Shown here in pieces: positions 1-6,606 of a DNA stretch of 9,376 nucleotides. The DNA is taken from the NCBI GenBank assembly GCA_046091165.1, contig JBJTBE010000002.1, positions 1 through 9,376 of the forward strand, given 5' to 3'. The translations under genes were made by a program, and so were the position numbers. Source of the stretch: F1-60-MAGs163 sp046091165 (lineage in GTDB: Bacteria > Actinomycetota > Thermoleophilia > Solirubrobacterales > Solirubrobacteraceae). A model generated the notes under the pieces. It did no database searches, was not told where the DNA came from, and saw only the letters and a program-made list of their open reading frames with translations. Within the stretch, counting starts at the first letter, position 1, and each line of letters opens with the position of its first letter.

Positions 1-73
1 AGAAGTCGCGGTGGCGGGCGATTGCGGCCGCAGCGCTGCCGACGCCCCCCGCTCCGACGATCAGGATTCGCAT
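1..73 (-). CDS. Saccharopine dehydrogenase-like NAD(P)-binding protein, N-terminus only (cut by window edge)
   Basis: Only the first 24 codons lie in the window; the gene starts with ATG at 73 and runs off the left edge. The visible peptide begins with a short hydrophobic beta strand followed by a glycine-rich GAGGVG turn (residues 7-12), the dinucleotide-binding fingerprint of a Rossmann fold, then an alanine-rich helix. The pattern of a start Met, RILIVGAGGVG and an Ala-rich helix ending in RHRDF is typical of saccharopine dehydrogenase-family oxidoreductases. That assignment is recognition from very little sequence; any Rossmann dehydrogenase is possible. The start lies 11 nt after the stop of the cobA/hemD fusion, on the same strand, so it may be the next gene of that transcript. 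No strong Shine-Dalgarno sequence is visible before it. Its substrate and link to tetrapyrrole synthesis are unknown. Confidence 0.6.
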   Translation of the reverse strand, partial: MRILIVGAGGVGSAAAAIARHRDF

Positions 74-84
74 GGCGCCGGAGA

Positions 85-1554
85 CTACCGGGCGCCGGCG
101 TCCGCGACGTGCGCCTCGACGAGGCCCTCGGGCGTGTGAACGGCGGCCTCCACGTCGGGCTCGATGCCCAGCTCGCGGATCGCCTCGCTGGTCACCGGGC
201 CGATCGAGACCAGCCGCGGCCCGGCGAGCGTCCCGGCCGCCTCGCAGAAGAAACGCACCGAGGAGGCGCTGGTGAAGGTGGCGTAGTCGGCACCCAGCGC
301 GGCCTCGCGCGCCTCGGGGGAGAGCGGCTCGGCGACGGTGCGGTAGAGCGGGAGGATCTCGACCTCGGCGCCCCGCGCGGCCAGGGCGTCGGGCAGCACG
401 TCGCGGGCGCTCTCGGCGCGGGCGATCAGGGCGCGGGTGACCGGCACGCTCTCCAGCTCCTCCACCAGCGCCTCGGCGACCGAGCGCTCGGGCACCACGT
501 CGGCGACGATGCCGCCCTGCGCCAGCTCGCGGGCGGTGCCGGGGCCGATCGCCGCGATCGTCGGGCCGGCCAGGGCGCGGGCGTCGCCGGCGACCTCCAG
601 CAGCCGCGCGGCGCCGTTGGGGCTGGTGACGCAGAGCAGGTCGAAGCCACTCAGGTCGGGAAGGGTGGCCTCGAGCGGCTCGGTGCGGATCGCCGGGGCC
701 TCGACGGTGGCGGCGCCGAGCTCGCGCTGGCGGCCGGCCAGGGTGCTGGCCTGCGCGCGGGCGCGGGTGACCGCGACGGTCAGGCCGTCGAGCGGCCGGG
801 CGGCGGGCAGCCAGCCCCGCGAGTCGCCCAGGGCGGCGACCTCGCCGAGCACGGTGATCGCCGGGGCCTTGATCTCCTGCGCGGCGGCGGCATCGGCGAG
901 TGTCCCGACGGTGGCGATCACCTGGCGCTGGCCGGGGAGCGTGCCGCGCTCGATCACCGCCGCCGGCTCCGATGCCGGGCGCCCCTCCTCGACGAGCTTC
1001 GAGGTGATCCTCGGCAGGCTCTTCACGCCCATGTAGAAGACGAGCGTGCCGGGGAAGGCGGCGAGCGCCGCCCAGTCGATCTGGGTCTCGGGCTTGTCGG
1101 GGTTCTCGTGGCCGGTGACGAAGGCCACCGCGCTGGAGACCAAGCGCTGGGTCACCGGGATGCCGGCGTAGGCCGGGGCGGCGATCCCGGCGGTCACGCC
1201 CGGCACCACCTCCACGGGGATGCCGTTTTCGAGGCAGCGCTGCACCTCCTCGCCGCCGCGGCCGAAGACGAACGGGTCGCCGCCCTTGAGCCTCACCACG
1301 TCCCTCCCGGCCAGGGCGTGCTCGACGATCAGCTGCTCGGTCACCTCCTGGGGGACCTGTTCGCCGCCGCCGATCTTGCCGACGTCGATCAGCTCGGCGT
1401 CCTCGCGGGCGCCCTCCAGCGCGCCGGGCGGGATCAGCTTGTCGAAGAGGATCACGTCGGCGCGCGAGACCAGCTCCACGGCGCGGACGGTCATCAGGCC
1501 GTCGTCGCCGGGGCCGGCGCCGACCAGGTAGACGGTGCCCGGCGCCTCACTCAC
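85..1554 (-). CDS. cobA-hemD: Fused uroporphyrinogen-III C-methyltransferase / uroporphyrinogen-III synthase
   Basis: A 489-residue cytoplasmic two-domain enzyme. The N-terminal half (about 1-245) is a SAM-dependent uroporphyrinogen-III methyltransferase making precorrin-2, the first step toward siroheme and cobalamin. It shows the YLVGAGPGD nucleotide loop (residues 9-17), VRLKGGDPFVFGRGGEE (87-103) and the VPGVTAG segment (117-123). The C-terminal half (about 253-489) is uroporphyrinogen-III synthase, which closes and inverts ring D of hydroxymethylbilane; it shows the TVAVTRARAQAS opening, the CVTSPNGA segment, FTSASSVRFF and the closing SIGPVTSEA motif. One polypeptide thus makes uroporphyrinogen III and can divert it from heme. 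The frame stays open upstream to 1608, but that part lies over hemC. The GTG at 1554 has GGAGGTG seven bases upstream and places the first conserved strand normally. It overlaps the hemC stop by 8 nt. Such fusions are common in Gram-positive bacteria. Confidence 0.95.
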   Translation of the reverse strand: MSEAPGTVYLVGAGPGDDGLMTVRAVELVSRADVILFDKLIPPGALEGAREDAELIDVGKIGGGEQVPQEVTEQLIVEHALAGRDVVRLKGGDPFVFGRGGEEVQRCLENGIPVEVVPGVTAGIAAPAYAGIPVTQRLVSSAVAFVTGHENPDKPETQIDWAALAAFPGTLVFYMGVKSLPRITSKLVEEGRPASEPAAVIERGTLPGQRQVIATVGTLADAAAAQEIKAPAITVLGEVAALGDSRGWLPAARPLDGLTVAVTRARAQASTLAGRQRELGAATVEAPAIRTEPLEATLPDLSGFDLLCVTSPNGAARLLEVAGDARALAGPTIAAIGPGTARELAQGGIVADVVPERSVAEALVEELESVPVTRALIARAESARDVLPDALAARGAEVEILPLYRTVAEPLSPEAREAALGADYATFTSASSVRFFCEAAGTLAGPRLVSIGPVTSEAIRELGIEPDVEAAVHTPEGLVEAHVADAGAR

Positions 1555-2401
1555 GGCCCAGCACCTCCAGCGCCCCGGCCTGGACCATCCGGCCGGCCAC
1601 CCGGGCACCGAGCTCGGCGGGGTCGGCGCCGGTCTCGGCGAGGCGGTCGCGCAGCCAGGCGCTGCCGTCGGGGCGCCCGACGAAGGCCTCGACGGCGAAG
1701 AGCCCGTCCTGCTCGCCGGCGTGGACGCCGATCGGGGTGTGGCAGTCGGCCTCCAGGGCGATCACCACGGCGCGCTGGGCGTCCAGGGCGGCGTGGGTGG
1801 CCGGGTCGTCGAGGGCGGCGACGCGCTCCTCCTCGCCGGCGCGCACGGTGATGGCCAGCGTCCCCTGCCCGGCGGCCGGCACCATTCCGGGCAGGCGGGC
1901 GCCGATCTCATCGCCGCGCCCGAGCCGCTCGAGCCCGGCGCAGGCCACCACGATCGCGTCGTAGTCCTCGCCGGCCAGGCGCTCGAGGCGGGTGTCGACG
2001 TTGCCGTGAAGTGGGGCCGGCTCGAGGTCATCGCGCAGCGCCTTGAGCTGGGCGGCGCGGCGCAGCGAGCCGGTGCCCACGCGGGCGCCCTCGGGGAGCT
2101 CCTCGAGCGAGCCGGCGCCGCAGAGGGCGTCGAACGGCTCGGCGCGCGGGGGCGTGGCGGCGATGGCGATGCCCGGGGCCAGCCGGCCGGGAAGGTCCTT
2201 GGCCGAGTGCACGGCGGCGTCTATCCGGCCGTCCAGGAGGGCGGCGTCGAGCTCACGGGTCCAGCGCTCCTTGTCGCCGCGGGCCTGGCGGTCGCGGTCA
2301 CCGCTGGTGGTGATGGTCACCAGCTCGGCGCCCTCGAGCCCGGCGGCGACCGTCTCGGCCTGCGCCAGCGCCAGGGCGCTGCCGCGGGTGCCGAGCTTCA
2401 C
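1547..2401 (-). CDS. hemC: Hydroxymethylbilane synthase (porphobilinogen deaminase)
   Basis: A 284-residue cytoplasmic enzyme that polymerises four porphobilinogens into hydroxymethylbilane, the substrate of the UroS domain encoded next. Visible motifs: KLGTRGSALALAQ at the N-terminus, VHSAKDLPG (64-72) with the catalytic Asp69, GTGSLRR (109-115), LHGNVDTRLERL (131-142), PAAGQG (175-180), and LEADCHTPIG (216-225) whose Cys220 carries the dipyrromethane cofactor. The chosen start is GTG at 2401, since KLGTRG is the normal beginning of the family; upstream residues belong to hemA read in another frame. GTG shares the bases GTGA with the hemA stop, a 4-nt overlap suggesting translational coupling. 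The protein is shorter than the usual 300-plus residues, mostly through a reduced loop between residues 33 and 48. There GDKERW stands where the family usually has GGKGLF. Confidence 0.95.
   Translation of the reverse strand: MKLGTRGSALALAQAETVAAGLEGAELVTITTSGDRDRQARGDKERWTRELDAALLDGRIDAAVHSAKDLPGRLAPGIAIAATPPRAEPFDALCGAGSLEELPEGARVGTGSLRRAAQLKALRDDLEPAPLHGNVDTRLERLAGEDYDAIVVACAGLERLGRGDEIGARLPGMVPAAGQGTLAITVRAGEEERVAALDDPATHAALDAQRAVVIALEADCHTPIGVHAGEQDGLFAVEAFVGRPDGSAWLRDRLAETGADPAELGARVAGRMVQAGALEVLGRE
1562..1568 (-). promoter_or_regulatory. Ribosome binding site for cobA-hemD inside hemC
   Basis: On the minus strand the bases read GGAGGTG and end 7 nt before the GTG at 1554. The site lies inside the last codons of hemC. 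It decides the GTG start over the longer open frame and means the 8-nt overlap can be read by independent initiation as well as by coupling. Confidence 0.7.
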
Positions 2402-3753
2402 GATCCCCGGCGCAGCGGGCGGACCTCGGCGGTGGCGCCAAGGTCCTCCCCGGCGGCGGCCGCGCCGGGGCCGGCCGCCTCCTCGGGAACCTCGTCGAGG
2501 CCGAAGAGCTCGCGCAGCACGGCCAGGCGCCCGTGGCCGCCGCCCTGCTCCAGGGCCTTCATGCGGATCGTCGGCTCGTGGAGCAGGCGCTGCATCACCG
2601 CGCGGGCGATCGCCTCGGTACGGGCGATGTCGCGGGCCGAGGCGCTCTCCCAGCGGCCGTCGTTCTCGCCGAGGATCTGGTCGACGATGTCGGCGCCGTG
2701 CTCGCGCAGCGCGGCGATCGTCGGGGTGGCGCCCTGCTGGGCCATCCACTGCGAGAAGCGCTCGATCTCGTCCTCGATGATCTCCTCGGCCCCGGTCCGC
2801 TCGCCCTCGCGCACGTCGAGGTTGCGGGCCACGGTGGACTGCAGGTCGTCCATGTCGATCACGTGGACCCCCGGAACGTCGGCGCAGGCGGGGTCGATGT
2901 CGCGCGGCACGGCGATGTCGATCAGCAGCAGCGGGCGCTCGTCGCGGCTCTCCATCACCCGCTCGATCTCCTCGGCACCGACGATCGGGTGGGGGGAGGA
3001 GGTGGAGGAGACGACGATGTCGGCCTCCCGGATCCGCTGGGGCAGCTCGTCGAGCGAGGCGACCGAACCGTCGAAGGCGCTGGCCAGCTCGCGGGCCCGC
3101 TCGACGCGGCGGTTGGCCACGAAGAGGGTGCTCACGCCCTGCTCCCTGAGGGCGCGGGCGGTTAGCTCGGCGGTCTCGCCGGCGCCGATGACCACGACGC
3201 TGCGTTCCTCGAGCGGGCCCACGGTCTCGCGGGCCAGGTCGACGGCCACCGAGGGAACGCTGACGCGCGCGGTGCCCAGCGCGGTCTCGCTGCGCACCCG
3301 CTTGCCGGCCTGCAGCCCGGCGCGGAAGAGGCGGTTGGTGAACGGCCCGGTGGTGCCGGCGCCCAGCGCCGCCTCGTAACTGCGGCGCACCTGGCCCTGG
3401 ACCTCGTGCTCGCCGACGATCATCGAGTCGAGACCCGCGATGACCCTGAACAGGTGGCGGGCGGCGTCGCAGTTGCGCGGCGAGTAGACGATGTCGACCA
3501 GCTCGGTGGGGCGAATGTCGGCGCGGCTGGCCAGCCGGGCGAGCAGGACGCTCTCGGCGTCGACGCTCTCGCGGCTGACGATGTAGACCTCGGTGCGGTT
3601 GCAGGTGGAGATCACCACCGCCTCGCGGATCTCCTCGTGGGCGACGAGCTCGCGGATGAACTCCTCGGCCGCGGTCTCGGTCAGCGCCAGGCGCTCGCGC
3701 AGGGCCAGCGGCGCCGTCTTGTGGGAGATGCCGATGGCCAGCAGCTCGCTCAC
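2398..3753 (-). CDS. hemA: Glutamyl-tRNA reductase
   Basis: A 451-residue cytoplasmic enzyme that reduces glutamyl-tRNA(Glu) with NADPH to glutamate-1-semialdehyde, the committed and usually regulated step of the C5 tetrapyrrole pathway. The N-terminal catalytic domain has ISTCNRTEVY with the nucleophilic Cys51, and His100 in RHLFRVIAGLDSM. The NADPH domain has VVVIGAGETAE (187-197) and VSSTSSPHPIV. DIAVPRDIDP (279-288) follows, then a helical dimerisation domain (about 320-420). The last 30 or so residues are an Ala/Gly/Glu-rich tail of low complexity, probably disordered. The start is GTG at 3753, supported by AGGAGG seven bases upstream; it overlaps the preceding stop as GTGA. No unusual change is seen at the catalytic sites. 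hemL and hemB, which act between HemA and HemC, are not in the window. Confidence 0.97.
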   Translation of the reverse strand: MSELLAIGISHKTAPLALRERLALTETAAEEFIRELVAHEEIREAVVISTCNRTEVYIVSRESVDAESVLLARLASRADIRPTELVDIVYSPRNCDAARHLFRVIAGLDSMIVGEHEVQGQVRRSYEAALGAGTTGPFTNRLFRAGLQAGKRVRSETALGTARVSVPSVAVDLARETVGPLEERSVVVIGAGETAELTARALREQGVSTLFVANRRVERARELASAFDGSVASLDELPQRIREADIVVSSTSSPHPIVGAEEIERVMESRDERPLLLIDIAVPRDIDPACADVPGVHVIDMDDLQSTVARNLDVREGERTGAEEIIEDEIERFSQWMAQQGATPTIAALREHGADIVDQILGENDGRWESASARDIARTEAIARAVMQRLLHEPTIRMKALEQGGGHGRLAVLRELFGLDEVPEEAAGPGAAAAGEDLGATAEVRPLRRGS

Positions 3754-3956
3754 CGGCCGGCCTCCTGGGAGACGGGCTCCTCGGCGGTCTCGACCACGAC
3801 GACCTCCTCGTCCTGGTCGCGCAGGAGCTGGTCGAGCTCGCGCTCCAGGCGGCTGGCGCGGATCGCCATGATCGTCACGTAGATCAGCAGCAGCGCGACG
3901 AAGACCAGGTAGGCGGCGGCGACGAAGCCGGTGTTGGGGGGCAGCGTCTCGGTCAC
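3750..3956 (-). CDS. ccmD: CcmD-like small membrane protein
   Basis: A 68-residue protein with one membrane segment (about residues 12-32, AAAYLVFVALLLIYVTIMAI). A charged helix follows, likely coiled coil (RASRLERELDQLL), and then an acidic tail. CcmD proteins are small single-pass membrane proteins with a basic/charged cytoplasmic tail that help CcmABC release heme-loaded CcmE. Primary sequence of this family is poorly conserved, so the call rests on size, topology and position directly after ccmC. The start is GTG at 3956 with GGAGGTG eight bases upstream, overlapping the ccmC stop as GTGA. Its own stop overlaps the hemA start in the same way, so it links the ccm and hem parts of the cluster. 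Without the neighbourhood it would only be called a small membrane protein. Confidence 0.75.
   Translation of the reverse strand: MTETLPPNTGFVAAAYLVFVALLLIYVTIMAIRASRLERELDQLLRDQDEEVVVVETAEEPVSQEAGR
3761..3766 (-). promoter_or_regulatory. Strong ribosome binding site for hemA
   Basis: The minus strand reads AGGAGG, 7 nt before the GTG at 3753 and within the last codons of the ccmD-like gene. It is the strongest Shine-Dalgarno sequence I found in the cluster, and it fixes the GTG as the hemA start. It suggests hemA can be translated at a high rate independently of ccmD. Confidence 0.75.
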
Positions 3957-4702
3957 CGTGCCGGCACCTCCGGGGCGCTGCTGCGCCCGCCGCGGGCCGG
4001 GGCCTCCTGGCCGAAGCGGCGCCTGAGCGCCTTGAGCTGGGAGCGGGTGTGCTTGTTGGCCATCTCGTAACGGCAGAGGGTGAAGAAGAGCAGCAGCGCG
4101 CCGAGGATCCCCAGGTAGAAGGCCGGGCGCATGCCGGGCGTCAGGCCGCCCTCGGCGGTTCCCAGCACGCGCGGGTGGATCAGCGGGTCGGCGAGCCGCA
4201 CGGCGATGAAGTTGAGCGGCACGAAGGCGCCGGCGATGACCGCGAAGACGGCGGCGTAGCGGGCCTGGCGCTCAGGGTCCTCGATCGAGAAGCGCAGCGG
4301 CTGGTAGGTGCAGTACAGGAGGAAGACGATCAGGAAGGAGACCAGCGTCGGCTCGTCCCAGACCCACCACTGGCCCCAGGAGGCCTTGGCCCAGATCATC
4401 CCGGTCAGCAGCGCGCCGATGCAGAAGATCAGCGACTGGTGGATCGCCGTGTAGGAGCGCAGGTCGTCGCGCGGGTCGCCGGAGCGCAGGTACCGGACCG
4501 CGCAGATTCCGCCCCAGATGAAGCCGATCAGCGTGACGATGGCCAGCGGGACGTGGATGTAGATGATCTTCTGGGAGAAGCCCTGGTCGGCCTCGATCGG
4601 CGCCTGGAAGAAGGCCAGGCCAAGGCTGGCCAGCACGACCGCCGTCGCCAGCGGGGCGAGGATCGCGAGGTGGTTTCCGTAGAGGCGCTTTGAGGTAGGC
4701 AT
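3953..4702 (-). CDS. ccmC: Cytochrome c maturation heme-handling protein CcmC
   Basis: A 249-residue integral membrane protein with six predicted membrane helices (about 12-31, 48-70, 86-104, 119-134, 147-166, 192-211) and a basic cytoplasmic tail. CcmC delivers heme to the chaperone CcmE in System I. Family marks are IYIHVP with His50 at the start of helix 2, the tryptophan-rich external loop WGQWWVWD (109-116), and His176 in LADPLIHP before helix 6; the two histidines are the expected axial heme ligands. The loop is unusual: after WD the family usually continues xRLT, but here it reads EPTLVSFLIVFLLY, so the conserved Arg is absent. The start is ATG at 4702, one base after the ccmB stop, with only a weak Shine-Dalgarno sequence, so translation probably depends on coupling to ccmB. 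A distantly related CcsA/CcmF-type protein is less likely because of the six-helix size and the ccmAB context. Confidence 0.9.
   Translation of the reverse strand: MPTSKRLYGNHLAILAPLATAVVLASLGLAFFQAPIEADQGFSQKIIYIHVPLAIVTLIGFIWGGICAVRYLRSGDPRDDLRSYTAIHQSLIFCIGALLTGMIWAKASWGQWWVWDEPTLVSFLIVFLLYCTYQPLRFSIEDPERQARYAAVFAVIAGAFVPLNFIAVRLADPLIHPRVLGTAEGGLTPGMRPAFYLGILGALLLFFTLCRYEMANKHTRSQLKALRRRFGQEAPARGGRSSAPEVPAR
3965..3971 (-). promoter_or_regulatory. Ribosome binding site for the ccmD-like gene
   Basis: The minus strand reads GGAGGTG, ending 8 nt before the GTG at 3956 and inside the last ccmC codons. It supports this short gene as truly translated and fixes its start. Confidence 0.7.
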
Positions 4703-4703
4703 C

Positions 4704-5450
4704 TCAGTCTTCGACCAGGTAGTCGAACAGGGCCCAGGCCAGCAGCCCGAAGATCAGATCGTACAGCGCCAGGACGGCCAGCCAGCGCGCCGGTGCGCCG
4801 CCTGTGCCGCCGGCCAGCAGCGGCTCGGAGGCCTGGCTGGCGCCGATGATCAGGGGAATGCAGAGCGGGAGGGCGAGGATCGAGGTGATCAGGTCGCGCG
4901 CGCGGGTGCGCACGGCGATCGCGGCGACCAGCGTGCCGATCACCGCGAGGCCGATATCGGCGAGCAGGAGCACCCCGGCGAGCTGCAGCCACTGGCCGGC
5001 GCTCGGCGTGGGCTCGAGCAGCAGGAGGGCGAAGAGCGGCACGGCGACGAGCTCGATCGCCACCAGGAAGGCCAGCAGGGTGAGGACCTTGGCGGCCAGC
5101 AGGGCGGTGCGGTCGACCGGGGCCAGCAGGAAGCCGTCGAGGCCGCCCTCGTCGCGGTCGGCGACGAAGGTGCGCCCGATCCCCAGCAGCGCGGCGAGGG
5201 TGAGGGTGACCCACAGGACCCCGGCGGCCAGGCCGCCCTCCAGTGCGTTGCGCTGCAGCGCGAAGTGGAAGATGACGAAGGCGGTGGCCGAGAAGATGGC
5301 CATCGCCACCAGCGTCTGCGGCGCGCGGCGCTCGAGGCGCAGCTCCTTGGCCAGCACCGCGCGGGTGGCGGCGAGGGTCCCGACCTGGCGCGGGGCCGTG
5401 GCCCGCGAGCCGCGCGGCACGGTGGCCTCGGCCTGTTCCGGCGCGCTCAC
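4704..5450 (-). CDS. ccmB: Heme exporter membrane subunit CcmB
   Basis: A 248-residue integral membrane protein with six hydrophobic helices (about 47-64, 74-91, 119-145, 155-180, 188-205, 223-245). It is the permease partner of the CcmA ATPase; CcmAB uses ATP hydrolysis to release heme-loaded CcmE from CcmC. The hallmark cytoplasmic loop between helices 2 and 3 is present: FVADRDEGGLDGFLLAPVDR (95-114), followed by a lysine-containing helix start. The first 25 residues are a polar, probably disordered lead. The start is GTG at 5450 with GGGGAG eight bases upstream (5459-5464), overlapping the ccmA stop as GTGA. A later internal start would remove part of the cytoplasmic KELRLERR helix, so the long form is preferred. 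Confidence 0.92.
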   Translation of the reverse strand: MSAPEQAEATVPRGSRATAPRQVGTLAATRAVLAKELRLERRAPQTLVAMAIFSATAFVIFHFALQRNALEGGLAAGVLWVTLTLAALLGIGRTFVADRDEGGLDGFLLAPVDRTALLAAKVLTLLAFLVAIELVAVPLFALLLLEPTPSAGQWLQLAGVLLLADIGLAVIGTLVAAIAVRTRARDLITSILALPLCIPLIIGASQASEPLLAGGTGGAPARWLAVLALYDLIFGLLAWALFDYLVED

Positions 5451-6130
5451 CGGTAGAGCTCCCCGATCTCGGCCGGCCCAAAGTCTCCGGCCGGGCCGAA
5501 GAGCTCGGCGCGCCCGTCGCGCAGCCCGAGGGCCAGGTCGGCCTCCTCCAGGCCGCCGGCGGGGTCGTGGCTGGCCACCACGCGCGTGCGGCCCGAGCCG
5601 CGGCCGATCAGCGGCTCGACGGTCTGCGCGGCGGCCGGGTCCAGCCCCGAGCGCGGCTCGTCGAGCAGGAGCAGCTCCGGGTCGTGGAGCACCGCGCGGC
5701 AGACCGCCAGGCGCTGGAGCATCCCGCGCGAGAAGGTGGCGGCCCGGTCGCCTGCCCGGGCGGCGAGCCCGGTGGCCTCCAGCAGCTCGTCGATGCGGGC
5801 CTGCGGGTCGGCCACGCCGTGCAGGCGGGCGTGGTAGTCGAGGTTCTCGCGGGCGGTGAGGTCCTCGTAACAGAGGGCCTGGTGGCCGAGGAAGCCGATC
5901 CGCCCGCGCACCGCCCAGCCTTCCTTGACCACGTCGTGGCCGAAGACGGCGGCGCGGCCCGAGCTGGGGCGCAGCAGCGTGGAGAGCACGCGCAGCAGGG
6001 TCGACTTGCCGGCGCCGTTGGGGCCGAAGACCACGAGCGTCTGCCCCGGCTCGAGGGTCAGGGAGAGGTCGTCGAGGGCCTCGCGCTCGCCGAACCGGCG
6101 GCCCAGGCCCTCGAGCTCAAGGGCCGTCAT
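5447..6130 (-). CDS. ccmA: Cytochrome c maturation ABC ATPase CcmA
   Basis: A 227-residue cytoplasmic ABC ATPase forming a complex with CcmB and CcmC. Elements in order: Walker A GPNGAGKS (36-43), Q-loop Gln84 in LGHQ, signature FSRGM (133-137) in place of the canonical LSGGQ, Walker B LLLLDE (153-158), D-loop SGLDP, and switch His188 in VVASHDP. The residue after DEP is Arg where Thr or Phe is usual. By sequence alone it could be any small ABC exporter ATPase; the immediate ccmB and ccmC genes settle the role. The start is ATG at 6130, overlapping the end of the moaB/mogA gene by 14 nt, with only a G run just before the ATG and no well-spaced Shine-Dalgarno sequence. Coupling to the upstream gene is therefore likely. 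Confidence 0.9.
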   Translation of the reverse strand: MTALELEGLGRRFGEREALDDLSLTLEPGQTLVVFGPNGAGKSTLLRVLSTLLRPSSGRAAVFGHDVVKEGWAVRGRIGFLGHQALCYEDLTARENLDYHARLHGVADPQARIDELLEATGLAARAGDRAATFSRGMLQRLAVCRAVLHDPELLLLDEPRSGLDPAAAQTVEPLIGRGSGRTRVVASHDPAGGLEEADLALGLRDGRAELFGPAGDFGPAEIGELYR

Positions 6131-6599
6131 CCCCCCAGGCGCGCACCAGCGAGTCGGCGGCGTGCCCCAGGGCCGGGGCGATCACCGGCACGAGCTGGTC
6201 GATCGCCTTCGGGTTGCCGGGAAAGTTGACGATCAGGGTCTGGCCGGCGATCCCGCGGACGCCGCGGGTCAGCAGGGCCAGGCGCTGGTGCTTCATCCCC
6301 TCGGCGAGCATCGCCTGCTGGAAGCCGTCGGCGCGGCGTTCGATCACCGCGTCGGTGGCCTCGGGGGTCACGTCGTCGGGGGTAAGGCCGGTGCCGCCGG
6401 TGGTGAAGATGAAGCGCACGTCCTGCGCGACGAGCTCGCGCAGCCGCGTCTTGATCGCGTCGCGATCGTCGGGGACCACGTCGATGCCGGTGATCTCGCA
6501 GCCGGCCTCCTCGAGCAGGGCGGCGAGCTTCGGGCCCGACTCGTCCTCGCCCTCCCCGCGGGCCACCGAGGTCGAGACGGTGATGACGGCGGTCTTCAT
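6117..6599 (-). CDS. moaB: MogA/MoaB-family molybdopterin adenylyltransferase
   Basis: A 160-residue cytoplasmic protein of the family that adenylates molybdopterin before molybdate insertion. Visible family marks are AVITVSTS at the N-terminus, GEGEDESGP (15-23), TTGGTGLTPDDVTPEAT (66-82) forming the pterin-binding loop with conserved Asp, TRGVRGIAGQTLIVNFPGNP (111-130), and a helical end. MogA and MoaB are close paralogues; in bacteria with a single copy the MoaB-type protein may act as the adenylyltransferase, so the symbol is a convention. I chose ATG at 6599, 7 nt after the moaC stop, because it matches the usual family beginning. A GTG at 6614 in the same frame would add five residues and overlap moaC by 8 nt; neither has a clear Shine-Dalgarno sequence. 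The 3' end overlaps ccmA by 14 nt. Confidence 0.92.
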   Translation of the reverse strand: MKTAVITVSTSVARGEGEDESGPKLAALLEEAGCEITGIDVVPDDRDAIKTRLRELVAQDVRFIFTTGGTGLTPDDVTPEATDAVIERRADGFQQAMLAEGMKHQRLALLTRGVRGIAGQTLIVNFPGNPKAIDQLVPVIAPALGHAADSLVRAWGDDGP

Positions 6600-6606
6600 A
6601 CCCGGC

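Noticed and set aside
2402..2749. Upstream extension of the hemC frame to 2749
   Set aside because: The extra residues are Arg/Gly-rich sequence lying over the hemA 3' end. The family begins at KLGTRG, right after the GTG at 2401.
22..3379. Two very long plus-strand open frames (about 610 codons each, 22-1851 and 1535-3379) opposite the hem genes
   Set aside because: They are antisense to genes with clear family motifs. Their translations are Arg/Gly/Ala/Asp-rich with no recognisable domain, as expected from codon periodicity in very GC-rich DNA.
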